NCBI RefSeq assembly: GCF_009712425.2
Contig: NZ_VCJR02000001.1
Coordinates: 1,678,001 to 1,742,000 of the forward strand
Reading direction: 5' to 3'
Origin: Aquisalinus luteolus
GTDB taxonomy: Bacteria; Pseudomonadota; Alphaproteobacteria; Caulobacterales; Parvularculaceae
DNA: 64,000 bases
Below are positions 17,752 through 27,869 of this stretch, in pieces (the first letter of the stretch is position 1; every line of letters begins with the position of its first letter). Both the position numbers and the translations under genes were made by a program. The notes beneath the pieces were generated by a model that made no database searches, was not told the origin of the DNA, and was given only the letters and a program-made list of their open reading frames with translations.

Positions 17752-18465
17752 CTATTGGTTGGAGGTTTCGCTGGATGCGAGTTCGGAAGCCTGATGCCTG
17801 TCCATGCTGCGTGCTGCAACCATGTCGGCAGTCGAACCGATATCGCGGATGGTCTGGGAAAACGCCGCCTGCAGCTCAGCCACGTCGCCATCGGGCACGA
17901 TGTGCCCGTCGGATTTCAGCCGCTTCAGGGCTGCGATATACATGTCGCGACTGGCGCGCACATCGCCGATCGCTTCCTCCAGCACGGCGATATCATCTGC
18001 ACTCGGATTGATTGCTGTCGCCGCCATGCGCCCGCGCTCGGCCACCTTTCGGGCGGCGCGCAACGTATTGTCGGCGTGGCGCATCAGGGTCGATGGCGCG
18101 TTGCTCGGTGACGCGTTCAGCGAGGCGAGATAGATATCCAGCGCTTCTTCCCGGCTGGTGCCCTCGGAAACCTCCTCGCGCCCGAACAGGACGGAGACCA
18201 TGCGGTTGGTCAGCGAGGCTTCCGTCACCTCCGGCCACGGCGTGCTTTCCAGCTGGCGCGCAGCCTGCACCAGTTCCTGACGCTCGGAATAGCCGGATGA
18301 GGCTGGCTGATGAGAGCTTGCGACGGAGGTTTCAGGCGGCAGGATCTTGACGCTCGCACAGGCAGAGAGTCCGCCTGCGACTAAAAAAATCGTAAGAGAA
18401 TGAAGTATGAAACGGGAGCGCTGTGTTTTTGTCCGGTCTGATGAGGAGAAAAACGGAATGCTCAT
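17752..18465 (-). CDS. Lipoprotein of unknown function
   Basis: The 237-residue product has a basic N-terminus, a hydrophobic segment and the lipobox LSAC followed by ASVK, so it should be lipidated. The rest is helical and Ala-rich with no recognised family; residues about 120-215 look like a helical bundle. The ATG at 18465 is chosen over the TTG at 18495. The gene is divergent from proline iminopeptidase and 81 bases upstream (in map order) of the MFS gene, in the same direction. Confidence 0.65.
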   Translation of the reverse strand: MSIPFFSSSDRTKTQRSRFILHSLTIFLVAGGLSACASVKILPPETSVASSHQPASSGYSERQELVQAARQLESTPWPEVTEASLTNRMVSVLFGREEVSEGTSREEALDIYLASLNASPSNAPSTLMRHADNTLRAARKVAERGRMAATAINPSADDIAVLEEAIGDVRASRDMYIAALKRLKSDGHIVPDGDVAELQAAFSQTIRDIGSTADMVAARSMDRHQASELASSETSNQ

Positions 18466-18635
18466 TACGCCCGCCACCTTTGATTTACTGCCCAATACTT
18501 ACCCACACCATCGGTGCAGACGCCTGTTTCACTCTCCCCCGCGGAAACTGGCCCCTGAAACTGCCATAAACCGGCTTGTTTCTTACCCAATGGTTGTTAA
18601 ACACATACCATCGAACAGGGACGCAAGACAATAAT

Positions 18636-19592
18636 ATGATAAAGAAATACGGCCTTTTTCCGGCAATTGAGCCTTTTCAGTCCGGTCACCTGAAAGTCTC
18701 CCCCCTGCACGAGATATATTATGAGGTTTCCGGTGCGCCGGATGGCAAACCTGTGGTTGTCTGCCACGGGGGCCCCGGTGGCGGCACGACGCCGTCCATG
18801 CGGCGCTATTTCGATCCGCGTACATACAAGATCATCCTGTTCGACCAGCGCGGCTGCGGCCGCTCTACGCCCCATGCGGAACTGCGCGAGAACACGACTT
18901 GGACCCTGATCGAGGACATGGAGGTCCTTCGCGAACATCTGGGTGTCGAGCAATGGCAGGTCTTCGGTGGCTCATGGGGCTCGACCCTGTCGCTTGCCTA
19001 TGCCCAGACCCATCCGGAGCGCGTGACCGAGCTTGTCCTGCGCGGCATCTTCACCCTGCGCCGGGCAGAGCTTGAATGGTTCTATCAGGAAGGTGCCAAC
19101 TGGCTTTACCCGGACCAGTGGGAGAAGTTCATCGAACCGATCCCCGAGGACGAGCGCGGCGACATGATGGCCGCCTATTACAAGCGGCTGACCGGCGACA
19201 ATGCCACCGAACAGGTCACATGCGCCAAGGCATGGAGCGTGTGGGAAGGATCGACCGTTTCCCTTTATCCGTCGATGGAGCGGATGACGAGCTTCGCGTC
19301 GGACTATTTCGCCCTCGCCTTCGCCCGGATCGAATGCCACTACTTCGTCAATGGCGGCTTCTTCGATGCCGATGACAAGCTGCTGCGCGACATGGACAGG
19401 ATCGCCCATATTCCGGGCACGATCGTACAGGGCCGCTACGATGTCGTCACGCCAATGAAATCCGCTTGGGAACTGCACAAGGCCTGGCCGCAATCAGACC
19501 TCATCGTCGTGCCGGATTCAGGTCATGCGGCGAGCGAGCCCGGCATCATCGCTGGCCTTGTCGGCGCAACCGAGAAATACAAGCGGCTCTGA
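18636..19592 (+). CDS. pip: Proline iminopeptidase
   Basis: A 318-residue alpha/beta hydrolase that removes N-terminal proline from peptides in the cytoplasm. It shows the oxyanion motif HGGPGGG (residues 44-50), FDQRGCGRS (69-77), and the nucleophile Ser113 in GGSWGS. The acid is in GRYDVVTP and the base His in PDSGHAASEPG near the C-terminus. These match S33-family Pip closely and the length is normal. ATG at 18636 is preferred to the upstream TTG at 18576, because the MIKKYGLFPAIEP start is typical. A strong terminator follows. Confidence 0.95.
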   Translation: MIKKYGLFPAIEPFQSGHLKVSPLHEIYYEVSGAPDGKPVVVCHGGPGGGTTPSMRRYFDPRTYKIILFDQRGCGRSTPHAELRENTTWTLIEDMEVLREHLGVEQWQVFGGSWGSTLSLAYAQTHPERVTELVLRGIFTLRRAELEWFYQEGANWLYPDQWEKFIEPIPEDERGDMMAAYYKRLTGDNATEQVTCAKAWSVWEGSTVSLYPSMERMTSFASDYFALAFARIECHYFVNGGFFDADDKLLRDMDRIAHIPGTIVQGRYDVVTPMKSAWELHKAWPQSDLIVVPDSGHAASEPGIIAGLVGATEKYKRL

Positions 19593-19607
19593 GCGAGATG
19601 CAGAATC

Positions 19608-19637
19608 AAAAAAGCCGGCCTCGAAGGCCGGCTTTTT
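19608..19637. terminator. Bidirectional intrinsic terminator between pip and the NSS gene
   Basis: A perfect 8-bp stem, GCCGGCCT (19614-19621) and AGGCCGGC (19625-19632), has a three-base loop with six A on the left and five T on the right. It can stop both the rightward pip transcript and the leftward NSS transcript. Confidence 0.92.
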
Positions 19638-19664
19638 GCGTTCATGAAGGCTGGCGCCCCACTC

Positions 19665-21146
19665 TTACGGGATCAATCCGTAGACCATCACCGCGCCGAC
19701 GGCGATCGGGCAGACATAGCGCACCAGTACATGCCAGATCTTGAACATGCGCTCTGACTTGAAGCCAATCTCCTCGCGTGCGGAGGATGACGTCACCACC
19801 CAGCCCGCAAAGACCGAAATCAGCAATCCGCCCAGCGGCAACATCACGTTGGATGTCAGCTTGTCAGCAAAATCGAAAATCGTCGAACCGGCGAAGATGC
19901 CGAAATCCAGAGGTACCCACTGGTTAAAGAAATTCGGCGTTTCAGTCGGCACCATCGAGTAGATATGGGCAATGCCGAACAGGAAGCAGGCAAAGCCGAT
20001 GATCACGGCGCCATAGAGCCGGCGTGATTTCTTCTTCTCCGGCGACAGGTCACGGTCGCCATCGGCAAACGCGGTCGACACTTCAAGGAGTGCGATAGAC
20101 GAGGTCAGCGCTGCGAACGTCGCCATCAGGAAGAAGGCAATGCCGAACAACGCCCCGAATGGCATCTGCTGGAAGGCGAGCGGCAGCGTGTTGAAGATCA
20201 GCGCCGGACCGGCCGCTGGCTCCATGCCGAACTGGAAGACGATGGGGAACATGGCAAGACCGGCGATCAGGGCAACGCCCGTGTCGGCGACGACGACAGT
20301 GCGCGCCGATGACGGGATGCTCTGGTCCTTGCCCATATAGATGCCGTAGGTGACCATCATCACCGAGCCGAGGGAGATCGAGAAGAACGCCTGCCCCAGC
20401 GCATTGGTCAGCATCGACCCATCCGTCAGCCGCTGGCCGAGGATCTCGAAATTCGGCTTGAACAGATAGTCGAGCGCCATCAGCGCTTCGCCTTGCACGA
20501 GAGAGAAGACAACCAGCACCATCAGCATGATGAAGAAAGCCGGCATCAGGATCGTCACGGCGGATTCGATCCCGCCCTTCACGCCCCGGGCGACGATGAA
20601 CACCGTCACGCCCATGAAGATCGCGTGATAGACCATGACCATCGCCGGGTTCTGGAACAGGCCGCGCAGCTTGTTGTTGATGTCAGCTTCCGTTTCTCCG
20701 GCAAAGCCGCCACCGAAGATCGCGCCTAGGCCCTGCTGGTCGATGCCGGTAAACAGGTCACGCACCATCTCGACGAGATAGAAGATCACCCAGCCGGCGA
20801 TCATCGAGTAGAAGGACAGGATCAGGAAACAGGCAATCATGCCGACCCATGACAGGACGGACCAGGCGACTGTATTGCCGGAGTTGCGCGCCAGGCGTGC
20901 CACGGCGGAAACGGCAGAACCGCCGCCGCGCCGGCCGACCATCAGTTCGGCAACCAGAACCGGCAGGCCGATAACGGCAACGCACAGAATATAGACGAGA
21001 ACGAAGGCCCCGCCCCCGTTCTCCCCGGCCACATAGGGAAAGCGCCAGAGGTTGCCGAGGCCGACTGCAGAGCCGATAGCCGCGAGCGTAAACGCCGCCT
21101 TGCCGGACCAGTGTTCCTCGTTATTCACCTGCGTCGGTCCAGCCAT
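19665..21146 (-). CDS. Sodium-dependent transporter of the NSS (SLC6) family
   Basis: A 493-residue, roughly 12-helix symporter. The N-terminal helix has the family hallmark GSAVGLGNLWRFPYVAGENGGG, whose unwound Gly-Leu-Gly-Asn core forms the Na+/substrate site. Later helices include GWVIFYLVEM and the Ser/Thr-rich FAALTSSIALLEV (TM8), which lines the second sodium site. NSS proteins import amino acids or related amines; the substrate here is unknown. It is alone, ending at a shared terminator and divergent from the HPt gene. Confidence 0.93.
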   Translation of the reverse strand: MAGPTQVNNEEHWSGKAAFTLAAIGSAVGLGNLWRFPYVAGENGGGAFVLVYILCVAVIGLPVLVAELMVGRRGGGSAVSAVARLARNSGNTVAWSVLSWVGMIACFLILSFYSMIAGWVIFYLVEMVRDLFTGIDQQGLGAIFGGGFAGETEADINNKLRGLFQNPAMVMVYHAIFMGVTVFIVARGVKGGIESAVTILMPAFFIMLMVLVVFSLVQGEALMALDYLFKPNFEILGQRLTDGSMLTNALGQAFFSISLGSVMMVTYGIYMGKDQSIPSSARTVVVADTGVALIAGLAMFPIVFQFGMEPAAGPALIFNTLPLAFQQMPFGALFGIAFFLMATFAALTSSIALLEVSTAFADGDRDLSPEKKKSRRLYGAVIIGFACFLFGIAHIYSMVPTETPNFFNQWVPLDFGIFAGSTIFDFADKLTSNVMLPLGGLLISVFAGWVVTSSSAREEIGFKSERMFKIWHVLVRYVCPIAVGAVMVYGLIP

Positions 21147-21305
21147 ACTCCTAACCCCTCTTGGTTAATTCGAATTTCACAGTGTCTTTTAGACAAATTT
21201 TCACTTTTCATAGCAATATTATCGACTTGGAGACAGGGGGTTTTGTGCTGAAAGCCACTCGAACGGGGCAAGGCGCAGCGCAGAACGACAGAGAAGGTAA
21301 AGATT

Positions 21306-21674
21306 ATGGATTATTCCTCCCAAATGGACGTCATCAATGGCGAGCAGATGGAGATGCTTATCGCCTCTGCCGGTGTCGACACCGCCAAGATGATTCTGGA
21401 TGCGTTCTGGAAATCGAATAACGAGATCGTTGCGGCAATGACCGCACATCTGGATAACGAGAATTTCGTTGAAGCCAGCGCCAGCGCCCACGCGCTGAAA
21501 GGCTCGGCTGCAAACCTCGGTGCCACGCAAGTAGCCGACAGGGCAAAGACGATCGAAACCGCATGCCGCGCCCAAGATATTGCTGCTGCCCGTGCCGCGT
21601 TCGAAAAGGTCGATGCCGACATTCAGGCAACGCGCCAAGCATTCGACAGCCTGCTCGTCAGCAAGGCCGCCTGA
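21306..21674 (+). CDS. Histidine phosphotransfer (HPt) domain protein
   Basis: This 122-residue all-helical protein has the HPt signature AHALKGSAANLG with the phospho-acceptor His62. HPt proteins carry phosphate between response-regulator receiver domains in phosphorelays. No histidine kinase or receiver gene lies next to it, so it is an orphan; the HWE kinase 29 kb away is not of the hybrid type that usually needs an HPt. An AAGGTAAAGATT ribosome-binding region precedes ATG. A terminator follows directly. Confidence 0.88.
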   Translation: MDYSSQMDVINGEQMEMLIASAGVDTAKMILDAFWKSNNEIVAAMTAHLDNENFVEASASAHALKGSAANLGATQVADRAKTIETACRAQDIAAARAAFEKVDADIQATRQAFDSLLVSKAA

Positions 21675-21698
21675 CCCACCTCCCTACCAAGACGAGAC

Positions 21699-21720
21699 AG
21701 CCCCGCTTCAGGGGCTTTTT
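21699..21720 (+). terminator. Intrinsic terminator after the HPt gene
   Basis: AGCCCC (21699-21704), a six-base loop GCTTCA, and GGGGCT are followed by a T-run to 21720. Confidence 0.85.
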
Positions 21721-21748
21721 GTTATCCGCTAAAAGAGATCACGTCGCT

Positions 21749-22912
21749 CTAGTTGATGCGCCCGTAATAGGACATCGAGGTGCGCAGCGTGTCCTGATCA
21801 CGGTTGATCCATGTGCTCATGACGAGGCCGAAGGCTGCCATCATGGTCAGCATCACCGTCCCCCCATAAGAAACGAGCGGCAGTGGCACGCCGACGACGG
21901 GGGCCAGTCCCATCACCATGCCGGTATTGATCAGTACATAGCTGATGAAGGTGATGCAAATGCCCATCGTCACCAGCCGCCCGTAATGGGACTTCGCCTT
22001 CATCGCGATGTTGGTGCCTATGAGGAAGACCGCCAGATACAGCCCCAGCAGTGCGACGGTGCCGAAAAACCCGAACTCCTCACCGAAGATCGTGAAGATG
22101 AAGTCGGTATGCATTTCCGGCAGGAAGTCGAGCTGGCTCTGGGTGCCGTTCATGTAGCCCTTGCCCGTCACCCCGCCCGATCCGATGGCGATCTTCGACT
22201 GCGCAAGGTGATAGCCCGCCCCCAGTGGATCGGCATCGGGGTTGGTGAAGGACGTGATGCGCTCGATCTGGTATGGCTTGATCAGGTCCATCTGGATGAC
22301 TGTCACCACGCCCATCAGCCCGAGGATCGCGCCGACAATGACAATCCGCCAGCTAAGGCCAGCCAGCAGGATGACCACGACGCCTGACAGGCCGAGCAGG
22401 ATCGCCGTGCCAAGATCAGGCTGCAGGAAGACAAGCCCGACCGGCAGACCGATCATCGCCAGCGGAATGATGAGATAGAACGGGTTTGACACCCGTTTGA
22501 AGTCGAGCCCGTGATAATAGCGAGCCAGCCCCATGACGAGAGCGATCTTCATGATTTCCGACGGCTGCAGCTGGAAACCGCCAATGACGATCCAGCGCTG
22601 GGCGCCCATGTTCACTTCGCCGATAAAGGGCACCAGTGCCAACAGGCCCAGTGAGAAGAAATAGGCCGGATAGGAAAGCGACAGCCAGAAGCGCAGCGGG
22701 ATGAAAGCAGCGATCATCAGGATCACGAGACCCAGCGCATAGCGCATTATGTGGTTTGCCGCCCATGGCGTCCAGGAACCGTCAGCAACGGAATAGAGCG
22801 TCGCAACGCCCGTGGCAGCAAGCAGGCTCAAAAAGATCACCAGCCACCAGTTCACTGCAGCAAGGTTCTTGCGCAAGCCCCCGCGCCGGTCCGGCAAAAC
22901 GAGCGTATTCAT
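21749..22912 (-). CDS. rodA: Rod shape-determining peptidoglycan glycosyltransferase RodA
   Basis: A 387-residue SEDS-family membrane enzyme that polymerises lipid II into glycan strands during cell elongation. About ten helices are visible. Family motifs include GAQRWIVIGGFQLQPSE, whose Trp and Gln-Pro-Ser-Glu are conserved, QPDLGTA, and the catalytic-Asp region around residue 140; the C-terminus has GxPLPLVSYGGT. It is the last gene of mreBCD-mrdA-rodA and overlaps mrdA by four bases (ATGA), as expected for a polymerase made together with its transpeptidase partner PBP2. Confidence 0.96.
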   Translation of the reverse strand: MNTLVLPDRRGGLRKNLAAVNWWLVIFLSLLAATGVATLYSVADGSWTPWAANHIMRYALGLVILMIAAFIPLRFWLSLSYPAYFFSLGLLALVPFIGEVNMGAQRWIVIGGFQLQPSEIMKIALVMGLARYYHGLDFKRVSNPFYLIIPLAMIGLPVGLVFLQPDLGTAILLGLSGVVVILLAGLSWRIVIVGAILGLMGVVTVIQMDLIKPYQIERITSFTNPDADPLGAGYHLAQSKIAIGSGGVTGKGYMNGTQSQLDFLPEMHTDFIFTIFGEEFGFFGTVALLGLYLAVFLIGTNIAMKAKSHYGRLVTMGICITFISYVLINTGMVMGLAPVVGVPLPLVSYGGTVMLTMMAAFGLVMSTWINRDQDTLRTSMSYYGRIN

Positions 22913-24903
22913 CGCGACCCGCCCCCCGGATTGGTGCTGGCCGGCAGCTCATAGGCGAGCGATGCCATCTTGACCGGTTCATCCGTGGCCGGATTGAACC
23001 CGGGCAATGCAGACGGGTTTTTCGCTGTCACCGCCTTCATGATGTCCCGCGCCTTTGGCCCGGCAGCGCCGGAACCGGACGAGCCATGCTCGACCACGAC
23101 GGAGATCGCGTATTTCGGGTTCTCATAAGGTGCGAAGGCAACGAACAGGGCATGGTCGCGCAGGTGTCGCGGCAGGTCCTCGTTCTTGATGCGGTTGCCG
23201 CGGGCATCATATTGCAGGCTGGCGACCTGGCTGGTGCCGGTCTTGCCGGCCATCTGCCAGTCAGGATCTTCCAGACGGGACCGCGCGGCCGTGCCCCACT
23301 CATTGGTCACGGCATTCATGCCATCTCGCACGGCAATAAGGTCGTCGAGCTTGATGTTGATATCCGGGCTCGCCGGCGGCGGAACCACACCGTCCGCATG
23401 CGCCCTGATCAGGCGCGGCTGAACCTGCTTGCCTGTCGCAATCCGTGCCGTCATGACCGCCAGTTGCAACGGCGTCGCCGTGACATAGCCCTGCCCGATG
23501 GCAACGGACAGCGTTTCGCCAGGGAACCATGTCTGGCGCTCCGGCGTGGAGGCGAAATAGTTCTTCTTCCATTCGCGGCTCGGCACGACGCCAGCGCTCT
23601 GGTTGCCGATGCCGAGATCATAGGTCTCGCCAAGGCCGAAACGATGGGCGACTTCGGCGATCTTGTCGATGTCCACGCGCTGGGCGAGGTCCCAGTAATA
23701 GACGTCGCAGGAATGCTTGATCGAGCCCTTCATGTCGAGCGTGCCATGGCCGCCCCGCTTCCAGCAGTTGAAGTAGCGGTTGCCATACCAGATGCGCCCG
23801 CCGCAATGGACGCGGTGCGACGGCTTGATGCCGGCTTCCTGCGCGGCAATTGCCGTGATCAGCTTGAAGGTCGAGCCCGGCGGATAGTTACCGGCGAGCG
23901 GTTTGTTGATCAGAGGCTTCAGCGGGTCCTTGTTGAGGGATTCCCACAGCGACTGGCGTATACCGACGTTGAACTCGTTCGGATCATAAGCGGGCGTCGA
24001 GGCCATGACGATGACATCACCGGTCTCCACATCCATGACGACGGCAGAGGCGCTGATCTTTTCCGGCTCCTCGCCTTCCTTCGGCTCGATGACGGGGCGT
24101 GCAAGCACTTCCATCGCCGCCATCTGCAGCTCGGCGTCGATCGTCAGGCCGAGCGTGCCGCCCTGGATCGACTTGTCGCTTTCGTTTGGATATTCCTCGA
24201 TGACCCGGCCATGGGCGTTGACCTGCACGATGGTCGAGCCTGCCTTGCCGCGCAATTCCTCGTCATGGGACCGTTCCAGCCCGGCCTTGCCGATGCGGAA
24301 GCCCGGCTGGCGCAGCAATCGTTCTGTCTTCTCGTCATCGCCGACAGCATCGATATCAACATCCGAAGGCGCACCGACATAGCCGACGACGAAGGCCGTC
24401 TGATCCTTGAACGGATAATCGCGCGTATAGCCGACTTCGGTATGGATACCGCGCAGCTTCGGGCCCTGGAAATTGACCTTGGCGAAGTCTTCCCAGCTCA
24501 GATTGTCGGCGACCTCGATCGGGGTGAAGGCTCGCTTGCGCTGGACCTCGCGCAGCACTCTCTCCTGTTCCTGCGGGGTCAGGTCGACGATCTTGGAAAC
24601 CTCCGCCAGCGTACCGGCGATGTCCTTGACCTCCTCGGCGACCAGCAGCACCCGGAAGTTCTGGCGGTTCGTCGCTAGTGGCACGCCGAACCGGTCATAG
24701 ATCTCCCCGCGCAGCGGTACGATCACCCGCTGGTTGAAGCGGTTATTGTCGGCGCGAACCTGATAGTCCTCGTGATCCCGGACCTGCAGCTGCCACAACC
24801 GATACCCGATACCGCCGAAAAGCAGCATCGATCCGCCGCTGAACAGGGCAGCCCGGCGGGAAAAGACCATGTGTCGTTGGGTATCAAATGGTTCTACGCG
24901 CAT
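22909..24903 (-). CDS. mrdA: Penicillin-binding protein 2, elongation transpeptidase
   Basis: A 664-residue class B PBP with one N-terminal membrane helix (about 13-34), a pedestal domain and a C-terminal transpeptidase. Visible motifs are the active-site PPGSTFK (SxxK), the SCD segment (HSCDVYYW) and KTGTSQ (KTG). It crosslinks peptidoglycan with RodA during sidewall growth. Its ATG directly abuts the mreD stop (TAAATG). Confidence 0.96.
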   Translation of the reverse strand: MRVEPFDTQRHMVFSRRAALFSGGSMLLFGGIGYRLWQLQVRDHEDYQVRADNNRFNQRVIVPLRGEIYDRFGVPLATNRQNFRVLLVAEEVKDIAGTLAEVSKIVDLTPQEQERVLREVQRKRAFTPIEVADNLSWEDFAKVNFQGPKLRGIHTEVGYTRDYPFKDQTAFVVGYVGAPSDVDIDAVGDDEKTERLLRQPGFRIGKAGLERSHDEELRGKAGSTIVQVNAHGRVIEEYPNESDKSIQGGTLGLTIDAELQMAAMEVLARPVIEPKEGEEPEKISASAVVMDVETGDVIVMASTPAYDPNEFNVGIRQSLWESLNKDPLKPLINKPLAGNYPPGSTFKLITAIAAQEAGIKPSHRVHCGGRIWYGNRYFNCWKRGGHGTLDMKGSIKHSCDVYYWDLAQRVDIDKIAEVAHRFGLGETYDLGIGNQSAGVVPSREWKKNYFASTPERQTWFPGETLSVAIGQGYVTATPLQLAVMTARIATGKQVQPRLIRAHADGVVPPPASPDINIKLDDLIAVRDGMNAVTNEWGTAARSRLEDPDWQMAGKTGTSQVASLQYDARGNRIKNEDLPRHLRDHALFVAFAPYENPKYAISVVVEHGSSGSGAAGPKARDIMKAVTAKNPSALPGFNPATDEPVKMASLAYELPASTNPGGGSR

Positions 24904-25416
24904 TTACTGTTCTATTATAACACGACGATGGAGTTGCGAAAAGGCGATGGCGATAATCGGATAGCAGGCAATCGTGACAAGCATCTGCATGGTCAGCGGT
25001 ATGGCCGGCACCCAGGTTCCCGCCAGCACACTGTGCTGGAGCCAGACCAGAAGCCCGCCACCGGCGCTGCAGATGGCAAAACCCAGCCAGACCACATGCT
25101 GGTCCCGGCCGAGGAAATAATCCCTCTGGGTAATGACCAGATATTGCACCAGCAGGTAGACCACCATCCAGATGCCGATCGGTCCCCCCAGTATCAGATC
25201 CTGAAACAGGCCGATCAGGAAGGTTGAAATCGACGGCACATAACCGGGGCCATAGATCGACCAGAAAAAGATCACCACCAGCGGGAACAGCGGCGTCGGC
25301 ACGCCGCCTTCAAACAGCCGGACTGGCGTTACCAGAAACAGGACACCGATAAAGCCAAGGAAGGTCGGGGTGATGGCCCGCGCCACCGATGTGAAAAGCG
25401 GGCGATCCTCAACCAT
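24904..25416 (-). CDS. mreD: Rod shape-determining protein MreD
   Basis: A 170-residue protein with five to six hydrophobic helices and the typical MreD segment IGLFQDLILGGPIGI. It links MreC and the elongasome enzymes in the inner membrane. The frame extends upstream to 25746, but that part is an Arg/Pro-rich shadow of mreC. The ATG at 25416 has GGAG six bases upstream and overlaps the mreC end by eight bases. Confidence 0.9.
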   Translation of the reverse strand: MVEDRPLFTSVARAITPTFLGFIGVLFLVTPVRLFEGGVPTPLFPLVVIFFWSIYGPGYVPSISTFLIGLFQDLILGGPIGIWMVVYLLVQYLVITQRDYFLGRDQHVVWLGFAICSAGGGLLVWLQHSVLAGTWVPAIPLTMQMLVTIACYPIIAIAFSQLHRRVIIEQ

Positions 25417-26530
25417 TGACGTCTCCGCTGTCTGCAATGGCCTCGGCGACCGGCGTATTTGGGGCCGGCGTATTCTGGAGCGGCGTGGATGCGGTGGTGC
25501 TTGGTACAGTCGAAGCAGCTTCCTGCGTCGTGCCCGGCTCAGTCGGGCTATCACCGACGGGCGCATCCTGCCTACCGGATTGCGGCGTACCGGCTCCCGC
25601 CGGACCGCCAGCCGGGGCCGTCTCGCCCGCTGGTGCATCACCGGTCTCCCCGGCCTCAGCCTCAAGGCTTTCTTCCTGCTCGGGGTCGGCTTCGGCAAAG
25701 GTATAGTCGACGATGCGCACAAAATCAGTGTCGTTATACTGGGCAAACAGCCTGACGGTGATCATGTCATCAGTGCTCTGCGCAATCTCCCCCACGGCAA
25801 GGCCGCGTGGCAGGTTACCGCCAGTGCCGGACGTGATGACCCTCATGCCCGGGCGAATACCGGCGCGGTCCCGTACGGCAAGGAATTTCAGTTCCGGGTC
25901 GTCCTGGAAGCGGCCGGCCAGGATGGCCTCGACCTCGACGCCCTCTATGAAGACCGGTGTGCGGTTGTTGAAGTCCGTCAGCATCAGCACGCGGGAGGAT
26001 GACTTGCCCGCCGTCACGATGTGACCTACCAGCCCGCTTGTGCCGATCACGCCATCGCCGACCTCTACCCCGTCAGCCGTACCGGCATTGACGATCAGCG
26101 AGCGCTGGTAAGGACCGCCGGACTCACCGATGACCTGCGCATCGACAAAGCTCGCCTCATCAGCGACCTTCACATCCATCATCTGCTTGAAGTAGTCGAC
26201 CTGCTGGCGCAGCGTCAGCGCTTCCTGCATCCAGGCGCGAAGCTCTTCGTTCTCTGCACGCAGCTGCTCGTTCTGGTCCAGCACGTTGAAATAGTCGCCG
26301 ACATCGCCGACCCGGTTATCGACCCAGTTGATCGGCATACTGAAAACCGTCAGCACCGGCTCGAACAGGTCGAGCACCATCGCCCGCGCCTTTTCGAACG
26401 CGGAGGCACGTGCCCCGTACATGCTGACGACCAGCATCAGCACGGAGACGGTGAGAAGAAATATCAGACTGAGACGTCGGCTGCCCTGCTTGCCAGGCCT
26501 TTGCCGGCGTTGCTGTCCGAAGTCGTTCAT
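25409..26530 (-). CDS. mreC: Rod shape-determining protein MreC with long Pro/Thr/Ala tail
   Basis: A 373-residue bitopic periplasmic scaffold of the elongasome: an N-terminal basic tail, a membrane helix (about 20-40), a coiled coil (about 80-115) and the two beta-rich MreC domains (about 125-275). The C-terminal 90 residues (from about 283) are low-complexity, rich in Glu/Ala then Pro/Thr/Gly/Ala, and are not part of the conserved fold. This makes it longer than many MreC proteins. It lies 43 bases after mreB. Confidence 0.93.
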   Translation of the reverse strand: MNDFGQQRRQRPGKQGSRRLSLIFLLTVSVLMLVVSMYGARASAFEKARAMVLDLFEPVLTVFSMPINWVDNRVGDVGDYFNVLDQNEQLRAENEELRAWMQEALTLRQQVDYFKQMMDVKVADEASFVDAQVIGESGGPYQRSLIVNAGTADGVEVGDGVIGTSGLVGHIVTAGKSSSRVLMLTDFNNRTPVFIEGVEVEAILAGRFQDDPELKFLAVRDRAGIRPGMRVITSGTGGNLPRGLAVGEIAQSTDDMITVRLFAQYNDTDFVRIVDYTFAEADPEQEESLEAEAGETGDAPAGETAPAGGPAGAGTPQSGRQDAPVGDSPTEPGTTQEAASTVPSTTASTPLQNTPAPNTPVAEAIADSGDVNG

Positions 26531-26573
26531 CGACTACCAATCCCGGGCAGCACCAGCCACCCGCCCTGTAAAG

Positions 26574-27617
<1,044 letters not shown>

Positions 27618-27869
27618 TTATCCTTTATGCGGGATGGCGGCAGAGAATACCTGCAATCTGGGTTCCCTGACCTGAACCATGTGAGCCTGCATCGTATCAA
27701 GCCCCAATTAACCTTAGATAAATGAGTCAAGGCTTGTTTTGTAGAAAATGCCTGAAATTGCTGAAAACAGCAATCACGATGACCTTAAACTCGTGTCATA
27801 AGGCGAAAAAATATAGGTATTTCTACACCTTGCAAATCCGACATGGCCGCCGGGCGCTGATTCGCCGCC

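Noticed and set aside
22756-24678. 640-codon plus-strand frame opposite mrdA
   Set aside because: It is the antisense of mrdA, with Arg/His/Asp-rich content typical of a mirror frame in GC-rich DNA.
25420-25746. 110-residue extension of MreD
   Set aside because: It is Arg/Pro-rich, antiparallel in composition to the mreC tail, and a well-placed GGAG supports the ATG at 25416.
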